Below, piece by piece: positions 1 through 4,160 of a stretch of DNA of 6,802 nucleotides (the stretch's first letter is position 1; each line of letters begins with the position of its first letter). Below the pieces are notes generated by a model, which saw nothing but the letters and a program-made list of their open reading frames with translations, did no database searches and was not told the DNA's origin. The stretch is from contig CAZWBW010000123.1 of assembly GCA_964632355.1 (NCBI GenBank), positions 1 through 6,802 on the forward strand. Direction: 5' to 3'. The DNA comes from JALOAP01 sp964632355 (lineage in GTDB: Bacteria > Chloroflexota > Dehalococcoidia > Tepidiformales > Tepidiformaceae). The position numbers and the translations under genes are program-made.

Positions 1-230
1 TGCCTGGACGGACAGCAGCGCCGCGGCCGTGCGCGCCAGCACCGGCCCGAGCTTCCGGTGTCCATGGGCGGCTGGCGTCTCGGCCGGCACAGCAAGCTGT
101 GCGGAAGCGGGCTGGGAGGCGATGGCCGTAACCTCGGAACGGTTTCCTCGAGGTTGCGGCGGAGGCGTGGAGCGGTTGTTAGGCAGAAGTGGTCGGGGCC
201 CGGGTCAGCGCACAATGCCCGGTGCGAAGG
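1..230. other. Unassigned left edge; possible 5' end of a minus-strand gene
   Basis: No gene can be assigned here with confidence. On the minus strand one frame is open to the left edge and becomes fully GC3-rich over its last 20 codons. It reads HRKLGPVLARTAAALLSVQA from about position 60 down to 1. In-frame GTG codons lie at 90-88 and 42-40, but neither has a Shine-Dalgarno sequence or a -10 box at leaderless distance. This may be the beginning of a gene continuing beyond the window, or chance openness in GC-rich DNA. Plus-strand frames here are also open but show no recognisable domain. I see no repeat modules, tRNA or promoter in this stretch. Confidence 0.25.
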
Positions 231-273
231 GGAAAAGGGAGGAGGCGCAGGCGACGGGTAGGCCCGCGCCTCC
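231..273 (-). terminator. Intrinsic terminator of the YCII gene
   Basis: Read on the minus strand, GGAGGCGCGGGC pairs with GCCTGCGCCTCC (one G-U) around a 9-nt loop. A TCCCTTTTCC tract follows immediately. The hairpin begins about 10 nt after the YCII stop codon, which is ideal spacing for a rho-independent terminator of that transcript. Confidence 0.75.
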
Positions 274-282
274 CGCTGGGAG

Positions 283-660
283 TCAGGCGGTGGGGCGCAC
301 TTCCGGGGAGACGAACGCCGGCTCGTCGTACATCTGGCGGATCTCCACCTCGCCGTCACCGGCGACGGCGAGGAACTTCTTCGCCAGCTCGATGGCGTGC
401 TCCTTCGAGTCCGCCTTCATGATCGCGAAGCCGCCGACGAGCTCCTTCGACTCGCTGAACGGGCCATCCTTTACCGTGACCTTGCCGTCCTGGCGGCGCA
501 CGCGGGCGCCCGTCGAGCTCGGCATGAGGCCGTCGGTCAGGAGGAGGACGCCCGCGGCAGCCATCTCGCCGATGAGCTGGCCCATCGCCTGCTGCTCTTC
601 CTCGGTCGGCGGTTCGGGGCTGTCGGCGCGGTCGGTGCTGTAGATCATCATGTAGCGCAT
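283..660 (-). CDS. YCII/DGPF-domain protein
   Basis: A 125-residue protein of the YCII-related family (PF03795), small dimeric ferredoxin-fold proteins, mostly of unknown substrate, related to E. coli YciI. The start MRYMMIY is the first beta strand typical of the family. The signature DGPF is at residues 65-68 (DGPFSE), followed by KELVGGFAIM (72-81) and a C-terminal GDGEVEIRQMYD (101-112), where relatives usually have G-GEVEVR. The length is normal for the family. The start is secure: AAAAGGAG lies 9 nt upstream of the ATG. Members of this class are often found near ECF sigma factors or ArsR/AHSA1 pairs; here the neighbour upstream is a methyltransferase across a repeat-filled 264-bp gap, so the gene is probably transcribed on its own and ends at the hairpin at 273-231. 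Cytosolic. No catalytic role can be assigned, although a DGPF-family protein is a secure call. Confidence 0.9.
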   Translation of the reverse strand: MRYMMIYSTDRADSPEPPTEEEQQAMGQLIGEMAAAGVLLLTDGLMPSSTGARVRRQDGKVTVKDGPFSESKELVGGFAIMKADSKEHAIELAKKFLAVAGDGEVEIRQMYDEPAFVSPEVRPTA

Positions 661-706
661 TGGTCGTTGCTCCTTTTGCGGTTCTCGGTGCCGGTGGGTG
701 CCCGGC
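659..706 (-). promoter_or_regulatory. YCII leader resembling the AHSA1 gene leader
   Basis: The minus-strand leader contains GCCGGGCACCCACC (706-693), the Shine-Dalgarno sequence AAAAGGAG (677-670), and ACGACCAAT running into the start codon. The same 14-mer occurs at 2035-2022, at the ArsR 3' end, and AAAAGAGGAA followed by ACGACCAAT precedes the AHSA1 gene at 1990-1971. The leader therefore looks like a copy of that junction. I could not find a convincing -35/-10 pair for this gene. Confidence 0.5.
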
Positions 707-804
707 CTCTACCTTCACATCGAACGGCCGGCCGCGCGATCGACATTTGTGTGCGGAGAAAGTGCGCAGTGTCCGGGAAGAGTTCCCGGATCCCGGTGGC
801 GTGC

Positions 805-829
805 GGACGCTCCCTTACGGTCGCGGTAC
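805..829 (+). repeat. 25-bp interspersed block, copy A
   Basis: The block begins GGACGCTCCC, ends GCGGTAC, and is identical over all 25 bp to 6279-6303; it differs by one base (C to T) from 3931-3955. It lies between genes in every case. A chance 25-bp identity within 6.8 kb is not plausible, so this is a true dispersed repeat. Its function is unknown. Confidence 0.85.
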
Positions 830-877
830 TGATGCGCCGCCGGTGCCAACTCACAGCACGAGCTGAGCGCTGCCAGG

Positions 878-912
878 AGCCGACGGCCGACAGCCGAAGG
901 CTAATAGCCAAC
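878..912 (+). repeat. Degenerate heptad array in gap I
   Basis: Five consecutive 7-mers read AGCCGAC, GGCCGAC, AGCCGAA, GGCTAAT, AGCCAAC. The consensus is RGCCGAN with drift. The 14-mer GGCCGACAGCCGAA (885-898) recurs exactly at 4104-4117 in the array before larB. A period of 7 is out of step with codons, so this is not a coding remnant. Confidence 0.7.
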
Positions 913-924
913 AGGCCCACCGCC

Positions 925-1455
925 TCAGACCGGTTTCGCGGCCGCGCGAACCACCGTTGCACCGTCGAGGGTGGCGGTGGCGGTGTCGACGACGTCGAAG
1001 CCGTGGCCGGTGAGGGCTGCGGTGAGGCGGGAGCGGACGTCGTCGAGCCGGGTGGGGTTCGCTGGCTGGTAGAAGAGGTGGAGTTGCCCGCCGGGCGCGA
1101 GGCATCGGCGAATAACGTCGAGTTCGCGGGCGGGGTTGCCGTGGACGAAGACGCCGACGTTGCTCGCGAAGACCTTCGTGAACTGCGTAGCGTGCGCATC
1201 GAACCCGGCGAGGCCGACGACTTCGAATTGCGCCCTGCCCGCGGCGACGAAGTCCGCGTTCCGGCGTTTCGCCGCTTCGATCATCTTCGCCGACCGGTCG
1301 ATGGCGACGATGCGACCAGAGGTGAGGCGTTCGCACACGAGGCTCACCGCCAGCCCGTGCCCGCAGCCGGCTTCGAGCACGACGTCCCCAGGATCGAGGT
1401 CCAGCCGCTCCACCGCCCATACGAGGCGCGCCGGGATGCCATGGTTCGTTTGCAC
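925..1455 (-). CDS. Small class I SAM-dependent methyltransferase
   Basis: A 176-residue soluble methyltransferase with a single Rossmann-like domain. Motif I is VLEAGCGHG (27-35), the SAM-ribose acidic residue is D53 in IVAIDRS (49-55), and the beta-5 region LAPGGQLHLFYQ (119-130) is clear. The protein is short for the class, with essentially no substrate-recognition insertions, so the methyl acceptor cannot be predicted. I chose the GTG at 1455: the frame stays open upstream, but that extension is antisense-like sequence overlapping the AHSA1 gene, and homologues of this type begin just before a helix like NHGIPARLVWAVERL. No Shine-Dalgarno sequence precedes it; instead TACACT ends 6 nt before the GTG, so it may be leaderless. 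It lies 37 bp downstream of the AHSA1 stop and could also be read through from that operon. The stop is followed by a heptad array. Confidence 0.85.
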   Translation of the reverse strand: MQTNHGIPARLVWAVERLDLDPGDVVLEAGCGHGLAVSLVCERLTSGRIVAIDRSAKMIEAAKRRNADFVAAGRAQFEVVGLAGFDAHATQFTKVFASNVGVFVHGNPARELDVIRRCLAPGGQLHLFYQPANPTRLDDVRSRLTAALTGHGFDVVDTATATLDGATVVRAAAKPV

Positions 1456-1461
1456 GCGCGC

Positions 1462-1467
1462 AGTGTA
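1462..1467 (-). promoter_or_regulatory. Putative -10 box (TACACT) of a leaderless methyltransferase mRNA
   Basis: On the minus strand TACACT is followed by 6 nt and then the GTG start, which would put transcription initiation at or next to the start codon. No good -35 is visible. The inference is strengthened by the same layout at GrpB and larB. Confidence 0.45.
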
Positions 1468-1492
1468 CGGCGGAGCGGCCGGCCCCGTGGGG

Positions 1493-1972
1493 TCAGAGTG
1501 TGCGGAGGTATTCGGCGAGCCGCTCGTAGCTTTCGGTGGCGCCGGCTTCCATGTTCGCCTGGACGGCCATGTCGCGGGCTTCGGGGGTATCGAACTCGCT
1601 GCGGACGGTGAGTAGCGTCTTCCCGTCGCGGTCTTCGAGCACCAGCGTTTCGATCGACATGTGATCGGGGACGAGCTCGAAGATGTTGGTCTGGACGATG
1701 CGCTCGGGTCGGACGATTTCGCGGTATTCGCCGCGGAAGCCGAACTCATTGCCCTGGGCGTCGCGCTGGACGAGTCGCCACGTGCCACCGACCCGGAAGT
1801 CCATCTCGCACGAGACGAGTTCGAGGTTTCGTGGGCCCCACCAGTTCCGCAGGTGCCTGCAGTCGGTGAAGGCTTCGAACACGAGCTCGCGGGGAGCATC
1901 GAAGAGGCGGGTCATGACGACGGCGCGGTCGCCGTCGAGGCTGAAGGTGGTGAGGGTCTGCTGCTGGGCCAT
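1493..1972 (-). CDS. SRPBCC/AHSA1-domain protein
   Basis: A 159-residue START-like hydrophobic-pocket protein of the AHSA1 (activator of Hsp90 ATPase homologue 1-like, PF08327) group. Visible marks are FDAPRELVFEAFTD (24-37), WWGP (44-47), DFRVGGTWR (58-66), GEYREIVRPERIV (81-93), and the C-terminal helix AGATESYERLAEYL (143-156). Bacterial members of this type are typically encoded directly after an ArsR-family regulator and are thought to bind or process small hydrophobic ligands; the ligand is unknown. The gene follows ArsR after 44 bp and is presumably co-transcribed and controlled by it. The start is set by AAAAGAGGAA ending 8 nt before the ATG. A longer frame upstream runs antiparallel through ArsR coding sequence and is rejected. 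Cytosolic; no signal peptide. Confidence 0.92.
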   Translation of the reverse strand: MAQQQTLTTFSLDGDRAVVMTRLFDAPRELVFEAFTDCRHLRNWWGPRNLELVSCEMDFRVGGTWRLVQRDAQGNEFGFRGEYREIVRPERIVQTNIFELVPDHMSIETLVLEDRDGKTLLTVRSEFDTPEARDMAVQANMEAGATESYERLAEYLRTL

Positions 1973-2016
1973 TGGTCGTGTTCCTCTTTTGGTGGGTGCT
2001 GAATAGGAGGTTCGGG

Positions 2017-2379
2017 CTACTGGTGGGTGCCCGGCGTTTCGCCGTTCGGCAGGGCCTCGCGTTCGCGCTTCATGGTTTCCAGGTACTCGTCGAGGCGGTC
2101 GAAGCTCTCCTCCCAGAACTCGCGGTAGCCGATGAGCCAGTTGGCAGCTTCGCGCAGCGGTTCGGCTCGGAGCCGGCAAGGCCGCCGTTGGGCATCGCGG
2201 CCCCGGGAGATTAGCCCGGCCCGTTCGAGCACCTTGAGGTGCTTCGAAACCGCAGGGAGGCTCATGTCGAACGGCGCTGCCAGCTCGGTGACGGTGGCTT
2301 CGCCGTGGGCGAGGCGAGCGAGGATTGCCCGGCGGGTGGGGTCGGCGAGGGCCGTGAAGGTTTCGCTGAGTGTGTCGAT
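2017..2379 (-). CDS. ArsR-family winged-helix repressor, likely ATC start
   Basis: A 120-residue ArsR/SmtB-type transcriptional repressor. It begins (M)DTLSETFTALADPTRRAI (1-19), the usual N-terminus of the subgroup paired with AHSA1 proteins. The winged helix follows, TVTELAAPFDMSLPAVSKHLKVLERAGLI (29-57), with recognition helix SLPAVSKHLKVL. The C-terminal WEESFDRLDEYLETMK is the dimerisation helix. The alpha-3 ELCVC-type metal site is absent, so metal sensing is unlikely. There is no in-frame ATG, GTG or TTG before the recognition helix; the first ATG (2265) would delete half the DNA-binding domain. AGGAGG (2390-2385) sits 5 nt before ATC (2379-2377), and an in-frame TAG lies four codons upstream of the ATC, so ATC is the only start fitting both ribosome binding site and family. 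It probably represses itself and the downstream AHSA1 gene. Confidence 0.88.
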   Translation of the reverse strand: MDTLSETFTALADPTRRAILARLAHGEATVTELAAPFDMSLPAVSKHLKVLERAGLISRGRDAQRRPCRLRAEPLREAANWLIGYREFWEESFDRLDEYLETMKREREALPNGETPGTHQ

Positions 2380-2448
2380 GTCTCCCTCCTAAACCGTGTG
2401 GTTAATTAACCGATCGGGAAAATACAACAAGTGGGGCACGGGGTGCAA
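2380..2448 (-). promoter_or_regulatory. ArsR promoter, operator and ribosome binding site
   Basis: An AT-rich island in GC-rich DNA. On the minus strand TTGCAC (2448-2443), an 18-bp spacer and TATTTT (2424-2419) form a plausible sigma-70 promoter, placing the transcript start near 2412. Directly there lie three half-sites: perfect palindrome GGTTAATTAACC (2400-2411) and, overlapping it, TTAACC-ACAC-GGTTTA (2405-2390). The latter resembles the TTAACC-N4-GGTTAA operators common for this ArsR subgroup. The operator overlaps the transcript start and abuts the AGGAGG at 2390-2385, so bound repressor would block initiation. Confidence 0.6.
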
Positions 2449-2493
2449 GGGGTTGGGCCGCCCTCATTCCCCGGGCCCTTCTCCGGCCCAGGG

Positions 2494-2521
2494 TGCGGCT
2501 GTCGGCCTTCGGCGTTCAGCT
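2494..2521 (-). repeat. Degenerate heptad array in gap II
   Basis: On the plus strand the heptads read TGCGGCT, GTCGGCC, TTCGGCG, TTCAGCT, the reverse complement of the RGCCGAN pattern seen at 878-912 and 4083-4131. Four units. Confidence 0.6.
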
Positions 2522-2574
2522 GGTTGGGGGCATGCCGCCGTTGATGGAGCCCTGTGCAGGCCCGGAGGCTTGCC

Positions 2575-2597
2575 GTGGGCCTCGACTACCGGCGGGC
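2575..2597 (+). repeat. 23-bp interspersed block with hairpin, copy 1
   Basis: The block begins GTGGGCCTCGA and ends CCGGCGGGC, and is identical over 23 bp to 4044-4066. A partner GAGGC (2565-2569) can pair with GCCTC (2579-2583). A diverged copy with a stronger stem is at 6425-6453. Confidence 0.8.
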
Positions 2598-2598
2598 A

Positions 2599-3141
2599 CT
2601 ACAGGTTTTGTTCGCGGATCACCGCGAGGGCGGCTTCGGGGACGCCGGCGGCGCGGAGGAGTTCGATGACCAGGGCGGTCTTCGCGCGCACGTAGGAGTC
2701 GACGTCGTTCGCGTAGCGGGCGGCGAGCTCGAGCTTGAGGGCGCCGTAGCGCTGGGCGGCGGAGGGATTCGCGCGCAGGTAGTCGCGCAGCGCGAGGTGG
2801 TTCCGCAGGGGGAGGCTGTCTTCGCGCACGACGTAGAGGTGGTGGGGCGGCGAACCTTCGGGCCTGGAGAAGGCTTCGCGCCCTTCGATGCCGAGGTCAC
2901 CGCGGTGTACGTACCCGAGGCCAGCGAGCCGCTCGATTGCCTTGGCGACGAACGCGGCGTCCCCGGGCACCACGACGTCGATATCGATGATCGGCTTCGC
3001 GGCGAGGCCGGGTACCGCCGTGCTGCCCACGTGTTCGATGCGGATGGCCACGCCTTCCAGCGGCGGGGCGATACGGTCGCGGATGGCCGCGAAGATTGCG
3101 GGCCACGCGGGGTCGTAGGACGTGACGACAACGGCGGGCAT
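2599..3141 (-). CDS. GrpB family (UPF0157) nucleotidyltransferase-fold protein
   Basis: A 180-residue GrpB/UPF0157 protein (PF04229), a family with a polymerase-beta-like nucleotidyltransferase fold whose substrate is generally unknown. Family marks are VVVTSYDPAWPAIF (4-17), IEHVGSTAVPGLAAKPIIDIDV (35-56) with the GST and D-x-D residues of the nucleotide-binding and metal site, HHLYVV (100-105), NHLALRDYLR (114-123), and YGALKLELAARY (132-143). Length is usual. I chose the ATG at 3141 because PAVVVTSYDPAWP is the normal family N-terminus; the in-frame ATG at 3228 would add 29 unrelated residues overlapping the divergent promoter region. There is no Shine-Dalgarno sequence. TACGCT ends 8 nt upstream of the ATG, so the transcript is probably leaderless or nearly so. 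It is transcribed divergently from the reductase at 3248. Confidence 0.9.
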   Translation of the reverse strand: MPAVVVTSYDPAWPAIFAAIRDRIAPPLEGVAIRIEHVGSTAVPGLAAKPIIDIDVVVPGDAAFVAKAIERLAGLGYVHRGDLGIEGREAFSRPEGSPPHHLYVVREDSLPLRNHLALRDYLRANPSAAQRYGALKLELAARYANDVDSYVRAKTALVIELLRAAGVPEAALAVIREQNL

Positions 3142-3149
3142 CGATAGCC

Positions 3150-3155
3150 AGCGTA
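3150..3155 (-). promoter_or_regulatory. Putative -10 box (TACGCT) of GrpB
   Basis: On the minus strand TACGCT is followed by 8 nt and the ATG at 3141. The identical hexamer stands 7 nt before larB. No convincing -35 element is present. Confidence 0.45.
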
Positions 3156-3199
3156 TGGGTTCGCTGTGCTGGCGTCGCGGCAGGGCGGCCCGGATGCGG

Positions 3200-3243
3200 T
3201 ACGGTGGTTCGGTTGCGGCGGGCGGCAACCGCGGCGTGGGAGG
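3200..3243 (+). promoter_or_regulatory. Leader of the RibD_C/DHFR-like gene: weak -10, hairpin, ribosome binding site
   Basis: TACGGT (3200-3205) is a possible -10. The perfect arms GGTTGC and GCAACC (3211-3216, 3225-3230) can form a hairpin with an 8-nt loop near the start of the transcript, or serve as a dyad protein site. GGGAGG (3238-3243) lies 4 nt before the ATG at 3248 and fixes that start. Confidence 0.4.
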
Positions 3244-3247
3244 CGCA

Positions 3248-3799
3248 ATGCGACAGATCGTCTACACCATGAGCGTTTCGCTCGACGGCTACATCGAGGG
3301 GGCGGACGGCGATATGAGCTGGACGTTCCCGGGCGAGGAGCTCCACCGGTTCTTCAACTCGCTCGAAGCGGACTTCGACACGCACTTCTACGGGCGGCGG
3401 ATGTGGGAGGGGATGGTCGAGTTCTGGCCAACCGCGACCGGCCATGAACTGCCGTACATCCGCGAGTACGCGGATACCTGGCTCGGGATGAATAAGGTGG
3501 TGTTCTCGAAGACGCTGGAGGACACCGGCGGGCACGCGACCATTGCCCGCGACGTGGACCCGGAAACCATCCGGCGCCTGAAGGCGGAGCCGGGCAAGAA
3601 CATCTCGATCGGTGGGCCGACGCTGGCCGCGGAGTTCCTGCGCCATGGGCTTATCGACCGGGTTCAGCTCGCGGTCCACCCGGTGGTGCTGGGCGGCGGG
3701 AAGCCGATGTTCCCGCTTGGGGCGACCGAGCAGCTTCACTTCGTCAGCGAGCGGACGTTCCCGCAGGGGGTGGTGTTCCTGGAGTACGAGGTGGGATAG
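3248..3799 (+). CDS. RibD C-terminal/dihydrofolate reductase-fold protein
   Basis: A 183-residue reductase of the stand-alone RibD_C family (PF01872, DHFR-like fold), presumed NADPH-dependent with unknown substrate. It is not the folate-pathway enzyme: the folA signature is absent. Marks are MSVSLDGYIEG (8-18), the nucleotide-loop region YGRRMWEGM (48-56), KVVFSKTL (83-90), and the family-defining NISIGGPTLAAEFLRHGLIDRVQLAVHPVVLGGGKPMF (118-155, read here as overlapping pieces ISIGGPTLAAEFL and VHPVVLGGGKPMF). Length is normal. The frame is open upstream to 3122, but GGGAGG before 3248 and the family N-terminus MRQIVYTMSVSLDG decide the start. It is a single plus-strand gene, divergent from GrpB, with a heptad array beginning 5 bp after its stop. 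Relatives often neighbour ArsR, AHSA1 and YCII genes as here. Confidence 0.9.
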   Translation: MRQIVYTMSVSLDGYIEGADGDMSWTFPGEELHRFFNSLEADFDTHFYGRRMWEGMVEFWPTATGHELPYIREYADTWLGMNKVVFSKTLEDTGGHATIARDVDPETIRRLKAEPGKNISIGGPTLAAEFLRHGLIDRVQLAVHPVVLGGGKPMFPLGATEQLHFVSERTFPQGVVFLEYEVG

Positions 3800-3804
3800 G
3801 GGCC

Positions 3805-3832
3805 GTCGGCTATCGCCGTTCGGCCTTCAGCC
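3805..3832 (-). repeat. Degenerate heptad array, left side of region III
   Basis: Plus-strand heptads GTCGGCT, ATCGCCG, TTCGGCC, TTCAGCC are the reverse complement of the RGCCGAN pattern. The array starts 5 bp after the reductase stop codon. Confidence 0.6.
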
Positions 3833-3900
3833 GCCGGGTCCCGCCTAGGCGGGGCGGGAGAAGGGCGGGGGTGGTCGCGGTGTGGCGGGGGTTGCCGCTG

Positions 3901-3955
3901 GAGTCGAGAGGCATCGCTGGGGGAGCGGTGGGACGCTCCCTTATGGTCGCGGTAC
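3901..3955 (+). repeat. Long interspersed block, copy B (contains 25-bp block)
   Basis: It starts GAGTCGA, continues GGCATCGCTGGGGGA and ends with the 25-bp block at 3931-3955. It aligns over its whole length with 6248-6303, which reads GAGTCGA, GGCATCGCCGGGGGA and the block, with a few differences and one 1-bp indel. The repeat unit is thus about 55 bp, and copy A at 805-829 preserves only the right half. Confidence 0.8.
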
Positions 3956-3985
3956 TGGTCTGGGGTGTGGGAGAAGAGCGCTCCC

Positions 3986-4005
3986 TCTCCCGCACCTGCG
4001 GGAGA
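3986..4005. repeat. Palindromic CTCCC-type hairpin
   Basis: TCTCCCGCA-CC-TGCGGGAGA is a perfect 9-bp stem with a 2-nt loop, followed by CGGCCGGCGTGAGGGCG. From memory, this CTCTCCC...GGGAGA...GTGAGGG pattern resembles intergenic palindromes seen in many GC-rich genomes. No T-run follows, so it is not an ordinary intrinsic terminator. A degenerate counterpart (CTCCC/GGGAG) is at 6349-6374. Confidence 0.6.
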
Positions 4006-4033
4006 CGGCCGGCGTGAGGGCGTCCGAGAGCGC

Positions 4034-4066
4034 CGAGGTTGCAGTGGGCCTCGACTACCGGCGGGC
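4034..4066 (+). repeat. 23-bp interspersed block with hairpin, copy 2
   Basis: Positions 4044-4066 are identical to 2575-2597. CGAGG (4034-4038) pairs with CCTCG (4049-4053) over a 10-nt loop, so the 5' part of the block is one arm of a hairpin. Confidence 0.75.
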
Positions 4067-4082
4067 CTTGACGAACAGCTAA

Positions 4083-4131
4083 AGCCAATGGCCACGAGCC
4101 AATGGCCGACAGCCGAACGCCGTTGGCCCAG
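4083..4131 (+). repeat. Degenerate heptad array, right side of region III
   Basis: Seven consecutive 7-mers read AGCCAAT, GGCCACG, AGCCAAT, GGCCGAC, AGCCGAA, CGCCGTT, GGCCCAG. The first units also form a 14-bp period. The array runs into the larB promoter and supplies its candidate -35 (TTGGCC). Confidence 0.7.
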
Positions 4132-4153
4132 CGGAGCCACCGGCTGGTACGCT
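4123..4153 (+). promoter_or_regulatory. Putative larB promoter, leaderless layout
   Basis: TACGCT (4148-4153) lies exactly 7 nt before the larB ATG. TTGGCC (4123-4128) is a weak -35 with a long 19-bp spacer. There is no Shine-Dalgarno sequence; the CTCCTTT between box and ATG is the opposite polarity. Transcription would start at the A of the ATG. Confidence 0.5.
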
Positions 4154-4160
4154 CCTTTCG

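Larger units (their letters stand above)
661..924. repeat. Repeat-filled gap I between methyltransferase and YCII genes
   Basis: No gene is seen here. From left to right on the plus strand it holds the YCII leader, a perfect 8-bp hairpin TCCGGGAA-GAG-TTCCCGGA (772-790) with no T-run, the 25-bp block at 805-829, and a heptad array (878-912). The array begins 12 bp after the methyltransferase stop. The modules recur in three other gaps of the window (2449-2598, 3800-4147, 6155-6470). Confidence 0.65.
2449..2598. repeat. Repeat-filled gap II between GrpB and ArsR genes
   Basis: No gene is seen. It contains a degenerate CCCTCATTCC...GGGCCCTT stretch resembling the CTCCC-type repeat at 3986-4005 in reverse, a heptad array (2494-2521), the string CCGTTGATGGAGC (also at 6400-6412 without its first C context), and the 23-bp block at 2575-2597. 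That block touches the GrpB stop codon at 2601-2599 with one base between. Confidence 0.6.
3800..4147. repeat. Composite repeat region III between reductase and larB
   Basis: No gene is seen in this 361-bp gap. It is the most complete assembly of the window's repeat modules: reverse heptads (3805-3832); a GC-rich part with palindrome CCCGCCTAGGCGGG (3840-3853); a block shared with 6248-6303 (3901-3955); hairpin TCTCCCGCA-CC-TGCGGGAGA (3986-4005) followed by GGCGTGAGGGCG; the 23-bp block (4044-4066); and forward heptads (4083-4131). The opposite orientation of the outer arrays makes the whole look like an element with ragged inverted ends. The short open frames here encode no recognisable protein. 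Confidence 0.6.

Noticed and set aside
1..65. ATG at 65 on the minus strand as the start of a gene
   Set aside because: Its translation is rich in Cys and Arg (MDTGSSGRCWRARPRRCC), with no ribosome binding site or -10 box. The neighbouring frame has the more coding-like codon use but no clear start.
772..790. Perfect hairpin TCCGGGAA-GAG-TTCCCGGA as a terminator for the methyltransferase
   Set aside because: No T-tract follows on either strand and it lies 135 bp past the stop. It is better treated as part of the repeat region.
397..1611. 404-codon plus-strand open frame
   Set aside because: It runs antisense through the YCII, methyltransferase and AHSA1 genes and gap I. It has no recognisable domain and an amino-acid mix typical of the reverse frame of GC-rich genes.
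805..4066. CRISPR array
   Set aside because: The exact repeats are hundreds to thousands of bases apart with genes between them; there are no regular spacers and no cas genes.
3882..4082. Short plus-strand frame encoding GTLPYGRGT and VGLDYRRA
   Set aside because: The same peptides arise wherever the two DNA repeat blocks occur. The frames differ among copies and no ribosome binding site precedes it, so the repetition is at DNA level, not protein level.
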